A stretch of DNA of 64,000 bases from Pseudomonas brassicacearum (GCF_003732265.1 NZ_MOBK01000006.1:1178001-1242000); one strand, 5' to 3'. Positions 24,467-32,821 are shown, counted from the first letter of the stretch. Notes: generated by a model from the letters alone, not told the origin. A program made the numbers and translations.

Positions 24467-25003
24467 TCAGGCGGTCTCGTTTTTGTCGCGGTGTTCCCTG
24501 ACCTCCGTTGAGTCATCAGCGTAGCAGGGGAGATGAGGAGTGACTCGATGTGAACCCGTTCCCTTTAAACCCAGTTCCAACTGAACCAGGTTGATCAACT
24601 CGTAGGCGTCAATCGGCTTCAGCAGAAAGTCCACCACATTCAAATGCATGGCCTCGATGGCATCTCGAACTTCTGCATCTCCGGAAACGATGACAATGGG
24701 CAGATCCGCCCACTCGGACTTGCGGATCTCGCGAATCAACGCCAGGCCACCCAGCGGATGCATACGCAAGTCCGTAATCACCAGCCCGATTGAACTGTCG
24801 ATTTCCAACAAACACAAAGCCTCGGCGACACCGTCAGCCGTGACGCAGGCGACGCCATTGACCTGGAGAATTTCGGCCAGCAACTCGCGTGTGGCGTCGT
24901 CATCATCAACGATCAAGGTTGTTTGAAGTGGCAATCCCGGGCCCTGGAGGGCGGCGTTGATTGCCGCTCGTTCGGCGTCACTTAAAAGGTCGTGATCGAT
25001 CAT
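24467..25003 (-). CDS. Receiver-domain response regulator of the DUF1538 operon
   Basis: A 178-residue protein with a short N-terminal helix (residues 1-25), a receiver domain (27-150) and a 28-residue polar tail. Asp33-36 in LIVDDDDATRE, phospho-acceptor Asp78 in LVITDLRMHPLGG and Lys129 in DFLLKPID are all present. There is no DNA-binding domain. It is the first gene of the operon, 39 bp ahead of the DUF1538 gene. No cognate kinase is adjacent. It may act by protein contact on the transporter or the P-II-like proteins. Confidence 0.85.
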   Translation of the reverse strand: MIDHDLLSDAERAAINAALQGPGLPLQTTLIVDDDDATRELLAEILQVNGVACVTADGVAEALCLLEIDSSIGLVITDLRMHPLGGLALIREIRKSEWADLPIVIVSGDAEVRDAIEAMHLNVVDFLLKPIDAYELINLVQLELGLKGTGSHRVTPHLPCYADDSTEVREHRDKNETA

Positions 25004-25036
25004 CAGCTTCTTGGTATGGAAGAGGGAATCGGTGTA

Positions 25037-25069
25037 TGCATTGAGCGACCGATACGACCGCTCAATGCA
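25037..25069 (-). terminator. Perfect hairpin between the beta-barrel gene and the response-regulator operon
   Basis: TGCATTGAGCG (25037-25047) pairs perfectly with CGCTCAATGCA (25059-25069). It follows the stop of the barrel gene by 9 bp on the minus strand. No U-run follows, so termination may be partial. Confidence 0.5.
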
Positions 25070-25077
25070 AGTGCGTA

Positions 25078-25578
25078 TTACCAGAGGATGTATGCAGAGG
25101 CCGTTGTTTGATTCAGATCGATTTCGCCGACTTGCAGAACTTCATATTCGGCACGGATACCAATGTTGCGAAATACATCAAATTCAACGCCGGCACCGTA
25201 AGTCAGGTCCACGCCCGTGTCGTCATCGCTGGCATTACCGTCTGCATCCCAGGCGTGAGCACCGACACTGCCGAACAATCGTATGCGGTCACCTATCGGA
25301 AAGCCGATATGGGCAGCGGCTTGAACGGATTTTCCATCGAAATCAAGATTCTTGTCTTCGAACTGGCCAAGATCAACAAAGGCGCCTTCGAACGCCAGAT
25401 AACTGTTTAGACGATAGCCTGCAAAAACCTTATAGCTGGTGTCGTCATCGCTTAGATGGGATTTGTCGGTTTCAATGCTGCTGACGCCAGCGCCAAGATA
25501 CAAACCTTTGTCATCCGCGAGTGCCTGAAAAGACAGTAACGAAAGCAGCGAAACGAAGCCAAGGTTTCGAAATAGCAT
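25078..25578 (-). CDS. Small outer-membrane beta-barrel protein (OmpA/OprF-like barrel)
   Basis: A 166-residue protein with a signal peptide (FVSLLSLLSFQALA before DDKGLY) and an eight-stranded barrel pattern of alternating residues ending in an aromatic-rich strand (TTASAYILW). Blocks such as YKVFAGYRLNSYLAFEGAFVD, RLFGSVGAHAWDAD and DLTYGAGVEFDVF are typical of OmpA-like transmembrane domains. No peptidoglycan-binding domain is attached. A shorter degenerate relative lies at 26832-27203. Function unknown. Confidence 0.82.
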   Translation of the reverse strand: MLFRNLGFVSLLSLLSFQALADDKGLYLGAGVSSIETDKSHLSDDDTSYKVFAGYRLNSYLAFEGAFVDLGQFEDKNLDFDGKSVQAAAHIGFPIGDRIRLFGSVGAHAWDADGNASDDDTGVDLTYGAGVEFDVFRNIGIRAEYEVLQVGEIDLNQTTASAYILW

Positions 25579-25681
25579 GGGAGGTGAAGTCCTTCTACAA
25601 GGTTGTCGGTGGTGAGGTGAAGGCCAGGAATTTGAGTGATCGCGAAGGTTGATAGAAATCAATGATTGATATTTTTCTGCG

Positions 25682-25786
25682 TTATAAACCGTCAATCAGC
25701 CAAGCTAACGCGACACCACATAAATAAGCGGCCAGGCAAAAGAAGATCTTCTGTTTGAGCGGTAATGAATTCAATCGATAGCGCAT
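25682..25786 (-). CDS. Putative 34-residue single-span membrane protein
   Basis: A short frame in the gap between the barrel gene and the AraC gene: MRYRLNSLPLKQKIFFCLAA followed by YLCGVALAWLIDGL. It has a basic N-terminus and one hydrophobic helix, so an inner-membrane microprotein with its N-terminus in the cytoplasm is likely. AAGGGA lies 7 bases before the ATG. No family is recognised. Confidence 0.45.
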   Translation of the reverse strand: MRYRLNSLPLKQKIFFCLAAYLCGVALAWLIDGL

Positions 25787-25872
25787 GCTGGTCCCTTCGG
25801 CTGAGAAATAAGCAATGTGGGCTATGTGGGGGGTGGAGGAAAATTAATGATTGTTATTTTTGCAACTGGCGC

Positions 25873-26835
25873 TTATCGAAGTTGCAGTTTTGATGAGTGG
25901 CGCCGGGCGGTTTCCGAGGGCACTTCCCCATAAGCATCGTGATACGCCTTGGAAAACCTGCTCAGGTGATGGAAGTTCCAATACATCGCCGTTTCAGTGA
26001 CGGTTGGCCAGGTGTTGCGGATCAAGTCTCGACGAACATTGGCGAGCCTTACATTTCTAATGTAGGCAATCGGCGTCACGCCGAAGGTTTCGACGAAGCC
26101 ATGATGCAAGGTGCGAGTTGTGGTGCTGAGTTGTTTGACCAGGGCTTTCATGCACAGCGCTTTTTTTGCATTGGCGTGGATGTATTCAATGGCCTCTATC
26201 GCAACCCTTCTTCGGGTCGGGGTTTTAAGCGCGGAGCGCCCAACCGGCGTCAGAGCCCGTAGCAGTGAAGTCAGCAGCGCACTTTCAATACCCGAAGTTT
26301 TCGAGCTGTCACGCGGCTTTAAAGAAGGGGTTTTAACGTCGACCGCGTAAGCGCTGAGGGCTTGAATAGCCGATTGTATTAATTTGAAGTGGGCCACCTG
26401 AAAGCGCTGTTCCTTTCGATTGGCCAGCACGTCGATCGCGGGGTGATTTTCCAGGCACTGCGCATAGTGTTCCAGCGTCGTGGTCAGGGTGAACAGCGTT
26501 TCGTTCGGCTCGCAGGTGTAATGCACAGGTTCATCGCTGTGCAGCGCGATGATTTCATTGGGGCGCAATTCATGATCATTGACGATGGGGCGACCAACGG
26601 ACGTCTGTGAAATGGCAAAGCTCACACAGCCATGAGGGACAGCGCTGATCATGGTGACAGCCGAATCAAACTCCAGTCGACTGCACTGCACTCTGGGGCT
26701 ATGCATGAGTTTGTGTTGGCGAATGTTCGCCTGATGTTCTGCCGGGATGAGGCTCATCTCCCATCGGCCAATGGTTCTATTGGCGTTGTCCGCAGGCGCA
26801 GCGGTTACATGAAAGACTTCATCGGGGATGTTCAT
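25873..26835 (-). CDS. AraC-family transcriptional regulator
   Basis: A 320-residue regulator with a C-terminal pair of helix-turn-helix motifs from about residue 215 (ALCMKALVKQLSTTTRTLHH; TVTETAMYWNFHHLSRFSKAY, then HDAYGEVPSETARR). The N-terminal 200 residues are a cupin-like effector region as in EutR/FeaR-type activators. The ATG overlaps the stop of the upstream degenerate barrel gene by four bases (ATGA), so it is translated with it. Targets may be the neighbouring envelope genes. Confidence 0.88.
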   Translation of the reverse strand: MNIPDEVFHVTAAPADNANRTIGRWEMSLIPAEHQANIRQHKLMHSPRVQCSRLEFDSAVTMISAVPHGCVSFAISQTSVGRPIVNDHELRPNEIIALHSDEPVHYTCEPNETLFTLTTTLEHYAQCLENHPAIDVLANRKEQRFQVAHFKLIQSAIQALSAYAVDVKTPSLKPRDSSKTSGIESALLTSLLRALTPVGRSALKTPTRRRVAIEAIEYIHANAKKALCMKALVKQLSTTTRTLHHGFVETFGVTPIAYIRNVRLANVRRDLIRNTWPTVTETAMYWNFHHLSRFSKAYHDAYGEVPSETARRHSSKLQLR

Positions 26836-27203
26836 GGAATGGAAGGCTCTTCAGCTGAATGGACGGCGCCAGGCAATGCCGGCATAAGCTCCAGCGACGC
26901 GGAAAAAACATAGGCGTCGCTCAAGGGGGAATCCACCAGGCTCTGAAGTTTACAGGGCGCTATCTTCGAACCGAAGATTGACGATGTTTCATTTGCCGGG
27001 CCGATCGCTGCGGCATCAAAGGCAAAAAAATCTTCAACTCGATAGTCTGTGCAAATCTTGTAACGAGAGTGTTCATCGTCCAGCGTCTTCTTGTTGCTTT
27101 CAACACGCGTCATCTCGGCACTATAAACTTCCTTGTCATAGGCCATGGCCTTGAGAGAAAGCAATACACCAAACGAAACGGTTGCGAAGTTTTTTAGCTG
27201 CAT
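26832..27203 (-). pseudogene. Degenerate or truncated beta-barrel protein upstream of the AraC gene
   Basis: A 123-residue frame with a signal peptide (FATVSFGVLLSLKAMA before YDKEV). Collinear with the barrel protein at 25078-25578 over about 90 residues: VYSAEMTRVESNKKTLDDEH against LYLGAGVSSIETDKSHLSDD, and YKICTDYRVEDFFAFDAA against YKVFAGYRLNSYLAFEGA. It lacks the last strands and has many non-barrel residues. It is probably a decayed paralogue, retained at least as a leader for the AraC gene through the ATGA overlap. Confidence 0.6.
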
Positions 27204-27360
27204 TGACGTGCTTTCCTTGTTAATGATTTTTCAGTCAGAGCCTGGTGTCAGCCGCATGATGCTCACAGGCTTGGCCTGTGGATGATCACGCGCCGGCGGT
27301 GCTGATTAAAGTCAAAAACTCATATTGCCCATGGTCAGGTAGTCAAGCGCAAAACAATGA

Positions 27361-27618
27361 TCAAAGCAGGATCAGAGCGGGGTCGTCATTGATAATGTGT
27401 TGTGGCGGAGAAGGTAGGGAGTTGTCGTTTGCCCCTTCGTCTTCATGAGATTCATTCTCGGAGTAAATCTGCAGGTGCGACATCTTTAGTTTTTCATTCG
27501 GGCTCAATTCTATCGAGTAGAAATCGATTTCCATGCTGCCGTTGGAGTATTCATCGTGTGCCACTGAATGAAAGGGCAATGCCGCTAGAGACAGGACTGC
27601 CAGCATCTTGGTCATCAT
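27361..27618 (-). CDS. Small secreted acidic protein, unrecognised
   Basis: About 85 residues from the first of three close ATGs (27618, 27615, 27606). A signal peptide MLAVLSLAALPFHSVAHDEY is clear; the mature part is acidic with a C-terminal DDPALILL. No family is recognised. No strong ribosome binding site is visible. Neighbours are a degenerate barrel gene and a ToxR/ToxS-like pair, all leftward, so an envelope role is plausible. Confidence 0.5.
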   Translation of the reverse strand: MMTKMLAVLSLAALPFHSVAHDEYSNGSMEIDFYSIELSPNEKLKMSHLQIYSENESHEDEGANDNSLPSPPQHIINDDPALILL

Positions 27619-27789
27619 CGGTATGACGGCTCGCAAAAATGTATGTTTCGGGATAAGCCCGGAGCCGCTCTTGTGCTGAATAACAGCAAATACGGCTCCA
27701 AAAACCATAGAGAAGGGACTTTGAAGAGAAGGCGCGCTTGATACAAATCAGTAATTATTATTTTTATTAATGACCCGGTTTCAGCAGGC

Positions 27790-28269
27790 TCAGTGATTCA
27801 TGCAGCGCAGGCGGCCAAGATCGTGCACGTAAAAACACACAGTGTTTTTGTCATTGGTCGGGATCAATTCGTAGTTCAGAACGGCGCCTTCCTGCAAAAC
27901 ATACTGGCGTCTGAAAAAAAGATCAGGCGTTTTTTCAATGGCAAACAGTTCGGAATCCTGGCTAAGTTTAACGTTGCTTATTTTTATCTGAACGTGATGT
28001 TTACTTTCGCGAATGATGTCCGCCGTAATCGTAGCGTTACGAATTTTTCCGTTCAGGCTTTCCAGAGTGGTTTGCGTCAGTCGACCGTGGCCGATGGTCA
28101 AATACTCTTCAGTGTTGAGCTGATTCAGGTCTTCCAGCCATTGACGGGTAATGGTTTGATAACTGGTATTTTCCATGTAATAGGATGGCGAATAAAACAG
28201 GGAGAAAATACAAACGGCGTTGATGATTGCGAGCACTGTCCAGTGCGCAATCGGCGGTATTGACTTCAT
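27790..28269 (-). CDS. ToxS-like single-span periplasmic partner protein
   Basis: A 159-residue protein with one N-terminal membrane helix (HWTVLAIINAVCIFSLFY) and a periplasmic domain of about 125 residues that ends in a cysteine pair, Cys145 and Cys156 (CFYVHDLGRLRC). The ATG at 28269 has GGAGA 7 bases upstream and overlaps the stop of the CadC/ToxR-like gene by four bases (ATGA). I see no sequence match to ToxS itself; the assignment rests on topology and gene order, as in ToxRS and TcpPH pairs. Confidence 0.6.
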   Translation of the reverse strand: MKSIPPIAHWTVLAIINAVCIFSLFYSPSYYMENTSYQTITRQWLEDLNQLNTEEYLTIGHGRLTQTTLESLNGKIRNATITADIIRESKHHVQIKISNVKLSQDSELFAIEKTPDLFFRRQYVLQEGAVLNYELIPTNDKNTVCFYVHDLGRLRCMNH

Positions 28270-29090
28270 AGGGTTGTCTCCAGGCATTGTCGAATCATCA
28301 ATGCGAGGTCTTTTTGATCGCTATTTAATTGCAAATTTACAGTGCTTTCATCCGGGCGAACGCATGAAACGGAATAGTTTGATTTAAACAGGTTCAGCCA
28401 GACCTGACCTTTCAAGTTCAGCGAAGCCTGTTGCACCTGTTTAGCCGAAAGATCCCTCAGTGATTCAGCTTCAGCGACGCTATTACCTACTGCATGGATC
28501 GTCAGGTCGTTCTGTTTGAGGCTGGAAACTTCTACTTTCCGTGTGTCGAAATCAGAGTGGAAACCAGCAAATGCACAGACGCCCAAGGTCAGGACATAAG
28601 CGACTGACAGAGCCTTGGTCATGTAAGTCGATTTTGTGGTTTTGCCAGAAGGTAGCGGGGCAGGCTCATCTTCGGCTGGCGCAACAGGCTCTTCAATAAC
28701 GGGCGCAGAAGGTTGTGCGGCTTCCTCTGTAGGCACCGGCAAGTCTGACTGTGCATCGACGACATACTGACGGTTGAAACAATAGCCTCGTCGAGGAACC
28801 GTCATCAGAATCTCATGATCCCGACTGTCATTAAGCAGGTTTCTAAGGGAAAAGACCGCCTGATTCAAACTGCCGGAGGCAACCACGCGGTCATTCCAGG
28901 TGTAGTCGATGATCTCATCACGGCTCTTGGTCTGGCCGGGCTCCATCAGCAGCAGGTCCAGCAGACGGGATTCAGCCCGGCCAATCGTGGAATTTTGAAC
29001 ATCGCCATAGGGCGTCGTGATGGAAAGCAAGGCGGTATCGGGGTCGAAAAGGGCCATGGCACCATTTTTCAACTTGAAGGCGTAGCGCAT
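28266..29090 (-). CDS. ToxR/CadC-like membrane-bound winged-helix regulator
   Basis: A 274-residue regulator. Residues 1-110 form an OmpR-type winged helix (IGRAESRLLDLLLMEPGQTK; WNDRVVASGSLNQAVFSLRN, then VPRRGYCF). A Pro/Glu-rich linker (115-150) leads to one membrane helix (about 153-173) and a periplasmic sensor of about 100 residues with two cysteines, Cys243 and Cys269, placed like the ToxR periplasmic disulfide. GGACCCCC precedes the ATG at 29090. Such proteins act on DNA from the inner membrane and often control porin genes. The next gene is its probable partner. Confidence 0.85.
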   Translation of the reverse strand: MRYAFKLKNGAMALFDPDTALLSITTPYGDVQNSTIGRAESRLLDLLLMEPGQTKSRDEIIDYTWNDRVVASGSLNQAVFSLRNLLNDSRDHEILMTVPRRGYCFNRQYVVDAQSDLPVPTEEAAQPSAPVIEEPVAPAEDEPAPLPSGKTTKSTYMTKALSVAYVLTLGVCAFAGFHSDFDTRKVEVSSLKQNDLTIHAVGNSVAEAESLRDLSAKQVQQASLNLKGQVWLNLFKSNYSVSCVRPDESTVNLQLNSDQKDLALMIRQCLETTL

Positions 29091-29392
29091 GGGGGTCCTC
29101 CGTTCGGCGGTTCTGGCTGAGTATACAGACGGTTTGGATAGGCTGGATTTGACGCGATCCATACGGGTCAGGGAGCTGAACGGCTACAAGCAGACAAGCG
29201 CGGAAGGTGCGGAGGGAGCCATTAGAGAAGGCTGGAGTAGCGCATAAAAAGCATCACTGGAATCAAGCAAGGGTAACCCACGGAGTTTCTATCGAGGGCA
29301 GTGATGATGCTCGATACGGGTCTTCGGCGCTATCCGAAAACTGCGAGGCGGGTTTTTCAGGCAGGCCAGCGCTCCCTCAAGGAGCGCCTGGA
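29091..29392. other. Intergenic region with a strong hairpin
   Basis: Three hundred bases with no supported gene. GCGCTCC (29369-29375) pairs with GGAGCGC (29381-29387) just past the stop of the glycine-zipper gene on the minus strand; no U-run follows. The rest presumably holds the promoter of the ToxR-like gene. Confidence 0.45.
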
Positions 29393-29854
29393 TCAAGGCA
29401 AAATGTTGTAGCCACGCTGTTGCAGGCAACTGCTGTACACGGAGTTGTTGGCGGTGATGCTTTGGTCGGTGGCGGCAGCGTCCTGACGGCGCTCCTGGCG
29501 TTGTCTTGATCCCCCTATCACCACACCGGCCGCGGCGGCGCTGCGTGCATTGTTCTGGCGATAGTCTTGCTTGATATCGTCGTCGACCTGGTCGTAGAGG
29601 TTGTCATGTTGCCGGCCTCGAACCTCCGCGGCAGTGGCGCCGACGACCGCCGCTTTGGTCGCGCCTTTTACCCGACCACCGGATGGCGTTGTGTTCTGTA
29701 TCGGGAATTGGGCATTGGCCTGTGATTGGCAGGCGCTGGTGTCTTGCTGGATCGTCTGGGAAGTTTGGCTTTTAAGTGGCACCACCGTCACTGCCAATGC
29801 CTGCGAACTGGCAAGCAATGCCAGGGCCGATAAGGTTAACGTCAGTATTTTCAT
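29393..29854 (-). CDS. Secreted glycine-zipper-like protein
   Basis: A 153-residue protein with a signal peptide (LTLSALALLASSQALA before VTVVP). The middle has an Ala/Gly zipper (GATKAAVVGATAAEVRG and NNARSAAAAGVVIGG) separated by a charged segment, and a conserved-looking C-terminal Cys (YSSCLQQRGYNILP) pairing with Cys in DTSACQSQ. This pattern is typical of YMGG/glycine-zipper envelope proteins of unknown role. The ATG at 29854 is preferred over the TTG just before it. Confidence 0.7.
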   Translation of the reverse strand: MKILTLTLSALALLASSQALAVTVVPLKSQTSQTIQQDTSACQSQANAQFPIQNTTPSGGRVKGATKAAVVGATAAEVRGRQHDNLYDQVDDDIKQDYRQNNARSAAAAGVVIGGSRQRQERRQDAAATDQSITANNSVYSSCLQQRGYNILP

Positions 29855-29957
29855 CAAGCCGGACTCTCGTAAAACGTCGTTTCGTGGCCTGACGGTTTGT
29901 TCAGGCCAGAGGCTGAAACCCCACGCACGTCTACTCGCAATGGGGCATCTCGCAGGG

Positions 29958-30638
29958 TTACTGCTTGGTCAGCAGTGCGTGCATGTCGTTCGTCACGTCT
30001 TTAAGTGCGACCTTGAAGTCATTGGCAGCGATAGGCTGGCTGGCGTTGTTCAACGTCGCGCCGAACACCTTGCGTACCACCTTGGCGACTGCCAAACCGG
30101 TGTTGGCATCTATCAGGTCGGCTTCAATAAACATCTCCGCGGTCTGATCGCGATGGCCGGTAGCGGCTTGAGTGGCGCCGATAATCCCGCCGATTGGGAC
30201 GGCCTCATACCAATGCATGCCCTCGTTGTTGGCGCTGACATGGGTAATTGCCGCCTGCAAGATCAAGGTCCGCGAAGCGGCCGGTGCCTGTTTTGCATTC
30301 GAGACAATGCTGTAGGAGGGGGCAAGAGCAGTCTTGATGCTGTTGCTGGCCATCGTCTGTACGTCTTGCAGGGTTTTCAGGTTGACGCGTTCGGTCGGTT
30401 TCGGCGCAGGGTACAGCTCTACTTCCTTGAACACGACCGTGGAATAGGCGCGAGGATCAAACCCGGGCGCCACCCAGCGCAGCACTTTCTGTTCGCTCGG
30501 CGTCGTTTGCTCTTCCAGCCCCTGATAATTGGCCAGGAAGCCCGAATACTGCTCTTGCTGCGCCACTTTCGAGACGCAGCCGACCTGAAACACGCAGCTC
30601 AAGGCGATACCCGCAATCCATTTATTCGACATGCTCAT
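29958..30638 (-). CDS. DUF3313-type lipoprotein
   Basis: A lipoprotein of about 226 residues. The lipobox is FQVGC in MSNKWIAGIALSCVFQVGC, so Cys is lipidated and the mature protein starts CVSKV. The body has FDPRAYSTVVFKEVELYPAP, TLILQAAITHVSANNEGMHW and AEMFIEADLIDANTGLAVA, typical of DUF3313 family lipoproteins in Pseudomonas. Outer-membrane attachment is likely (residue after Cys is Val). Starts at 30638 and 30632 are both possible. Confidence 0.78.
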   Translation of the reverse strand: MSMSNKWIAGIALSCVFQVGCVSKVAQQEQYSGFLANYQGLEEQTTPSEQKVLRWVAPGFDPRAYSTVVFKEVELYPAPKPTERVNLKTLQDVQTMASNSIKTALAPSYSIVSNAKQAPAASRTLILQAAITHVSANNEGMHWYEAVPIGGIIGATQAATGHRDQTAEMFIEADLIDANTGLAVAKVVRKVFGATLNNASQPIAANDFKVALKDVTNDMHALLTKQ

Positions 30639-30802
30639 GTGTTCTGTTCTCAAGTGATGAAAGTTGTCATTCAGGTTCCGGCAAAGCGGGGCGGATGCTG
30701 CCCGCAGAGGCTGGATAATCCGAATCAATAACCCTCAAAAACTATTAAACGTGGCTGTCAGCGCATCTGCGGCCTCAACCCGAATCTTTCCCCCAAGGGG
30801 TG

Positions 30803-30841
30803 TGTCATGAAATGAAAAGCCATTGTCGTCTGATGAGAAGC
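30803..30841 (+). promoter_or_regulatory. Probable AraC-type operator of the BKACE operon
   Basis: Two 18-base half-sites begin 21 bp apart: TGTCATGAAATGAAAAGC at 30803 and TGTCGTCTGATGAGAAGC at 30824; 13 of 18 bases agree. The 21-bp pitch and TGTC-N10-AA layout recall ArgR-type AraC half-sites. Almost the same 39-bp element precedes the second operon at 38964-39002. A possible -10 (TACAGT) lies at 30861-30866. The start codon is 83 bp past the element. The nearby AraC gene at 37703-38737 is the likely binder. Confidence 0.7.
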
Positions 30842-30923
30842 GGCTACCCAGGCGGCGTCCTACAGTCCAATCAGCGCAATTCGACGCAGCAAGCCAACAA
30901 TGCAGATTGGAGAATAAGAAATC

Positions 30924-31904
30924 ATGGCCAAAGCCGTCCGCTTCTACGAAACCGGTGGTCCCGAAGTCCTTCGCTATGAAGACGTGGAAGTCGGCGATCC
31001 CGGTCCAGGCCAGGTTCGTCTTCGTCATGTGGCGGTCGGCTTGAACTATGCCGACACCTACTTCCGCAATGGCACCTACCCGATCCCTATGCCCAACGGC
31101 ATGGGGGTTGAGGCTTCCGGTGTGGTTCAGGCCGTCGGGGAAGGCGTGACCAATGTGCAAGTGGGGGATCGCGTCACCTACACCGGCTTTCTCAATACCC
31201 TGGGTGCCTACAGCACCGAGCGTCTGATCGCGGCCGCCCCGCTGATCAAGTTGCCGGAAACCATCAGCTTCGAAACCGCCGCCGCCATGACCATGCGCGG
31301 CCTGACCTCGTCGTACCTGATGCGCCGCATCTACGACTTCAAGGCGGGCGACACTATTTTGCTGCACGCCGCTGCCGGTGGTGTCGGCCTGATCGTTTCG
31401 CAGTGGGCCAAGTTGCTCGGCGTGAACGTCATCGGCACCGTGTCCACCGAGGCCAAGGGTGAAATTGCCCTGGCCCACGGTTGCAGCGAGGTCATCAATT
31501 ACAGCCATGAAGACGTCGCAAAACGCGTTCGTGAAATCACCGACGGCGTGGGTGTCAACGTGGTGTTCGACAGCGTCGGCAAAAACACCTTCGAGGGCTC
31601 GCTGGATTCGCTCAAGCGTCGTGGCCTGATGGTGTGTGTCGGTACTGCATCCGGTCCGATTCCGCCGTTCAATCCAGCGCTGCTGGCGATGAAAGGCTCG
31701 CTGTACATGACGCGCCCGGCCCTGGCCGACTACATCGCCGATCCGGCGGAAAAAGCCGAGCTGGCCGGCGAGTTGTTCGACCACGTCGGCAGCGGTCGCA
31801 TCAAGATCGAAATCAACCAGCACTATGCCTTGCAAGACGCTGTCCAGGCCCACCGCGACCTGGAGTCACGCAAGACTACCGGCTCGTCGATTTTCGTCAT
31901 TTAA
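30924..31904 (+). CDS. NADPH:quinone oxidoreductase (zeta-crystallin-like MDR)
   Basis: A 326-residue medium-chain reductase without zinc ligands. The GroES-like N-terminal domain has GLNYADTYFRNGTYP and the nucleotide fold has AAAGGVGLIVSQWAKLLG. RGLTSSYLMRRIYDFKAGD is the quinone oxidoreductase signature. It reduces quinones or enones using NADPH. First gene of a seven-gene rightward operon that begins behind a predicted AraC operator; the next gene follows at 13 bp. Confidence 0.9.
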   Translation: MAKAVRFYETGGPEVLRYEDVEVGDPGPGQVRLRHVAVGLNYADTYFRNGTYPIPMPNGMGVEASGVVQAVGEGVTNVQVGDRVTYTGFLNTLGAYSTERLIAAAPLIKLPETISFETAAAMTMRGLTSSYLMRRIYDFKAGDTILLHAAAGGVGLIVSQWAKLLGVNVIGTVSTEAKGEIALAHGCSEVINYSHEDVAKRVREITDGVGVNVVFDSVGKNTFEGSLDSLKRRGLMVCVGTASGPIPPFNPALLAMKGSLYMTRPALADYIADPAEKAELAGELFDHVGSGRIKIEINQHYALQDAVQAHRDLESRKTTGSSIFVI

Positions 31905-31917
31905 GGAGCTACCAGCC

Positions 31918-32766
31918 ATGAAAGTCGAACAATTGACCTGCAGCATTGGCGCCGAACTGATCGGCGTCAACCTCGCCGACGCGGTGCATGACGACGGTTT
32001 GTTTGCCGAGATTCGTGCCCAGTTGCTCAAGCATCGGGTGGTGTTCCTGCGCGATCAGGACATCAGCCGCGCCGACCACGTGGCCTTCGCCCGTCGTTTC
32101 GGCGAGCTGGAGGACCATCCGGTGGCCGGCAGCGATCCGGATCATCCGGGGCTGGTGCGCATCTACAAGAACCCGGACCAGCCAATGGACCGCTACGAAA
32201 ACGCCTGGCACACCGACGCCACCTGGCGCGAAGTCCCGCCGATGGGTGCCGTGCTGCGTTGCGTAGAGTGCCCGCCCGTGGGCGGCGACACCATGTGGAC
32301 CAACATGGTCCAGGCCTATGCGAACCTGCCGGAAGACGTAAAGGTCAAGATCGCCGACCTGCGTGCCCGTCACAGCATCGAAGCGAGCTTCGGTGCTGCA
32401 ATGCCAATTGAAAAACGCCTGGCGCTCAAGGCGATGTACCCGGACGCCGAACATCCGGTGGTGCGCACCCATCCGGAAACCGGCGAAAAGGTGCTGTTCG
32501 TCAACGCGTTCACCACCCACTTCAGCAACTACCACACCGCTGAGCGGGTGCGTTTCGGCCAGGACGCCAACCCCGGCGCCGGCGAGTTGCTGCGCTACCT
32601 GATCAGCCAGGCGTACATCCCTGAGTATCAGGTTCGCTGGCGCTGGAAGCCGAACAGCATCGCCATCTGGGACAACCGCAGCACCCAGCATTACGCGGTC
32701 ATGGATTACCCGCCGTGCCATCGCAAGATGGAACGCGCCGGGATTATTGGCGACAAGACGTTCTGA
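31918..32766 (+). CDS. TauD/TfdA-family 2-oxoglutarate-dependent dioxygenase
   Basis: A 282-residue Fe(II)/2-oxoglutarate dioxygenase. The facial triad is His98-Asp100 (NAWHTDATWREVPPMG) and His258 (NRSTQHYAVMDYP), with the 2-oxoglutarate-binding arginine in CHRKMERAGI. Other TauD-like motifs are HRVVFLRDQDIS and GGDTMWTNMVQAY. Relatives release sulfite from sulfonates, hydroxylate carnitine-type compounds or cleave phenoxyacetates. A YeiH-type putative sulfate exporter later in the operon hints at a sulfonate or sulfate ester, but this is inference. In-frame sequence before 31918 belongs to the previous gene. Confidence 0.9.
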   Translation: MKVEQLTCSIGAELIGVNLADAVHDDGLFAEIRAQLLKHRVVFLRDQDISRADHVAFARRFGELEDHPVAGSDPDHPGLVRIYKNPDQPMDRYENAWHTDATWREVPPMGAVLRCVECPPVGGDTMWTNMVQAYANLPEDVKVKIADLRARHSIEASFGAAMPIEKRLALKAMYPDAEHPVVRTHPETGEKVLFVNAFTTHFSNYHTAERVRFGQDANPGAGELLRYLISQAYIPEYQVRWRWKPNSIAIWDNRSTQHYAVMDYPPCHRKMERAGIIGDKTF

Positions 32767-32795
32767 TCGCCCCTCTGAATTCGAACTCGTAGACG

Positions 32796-32821
32796 CGCCT
32801 GCCAGGCATGACCGGCAGGCG
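32796..32821 (+). other. Intercistronic hairpin
   Basis: CGCCTGCC pairs with GGCAGGCG around a 10-base loop in the 81-bp space between the dioxygenase and the cleavage-enzyme genes. There is no U-run. It probably protects mRNA ends within the operon. Confidence 0.5.
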
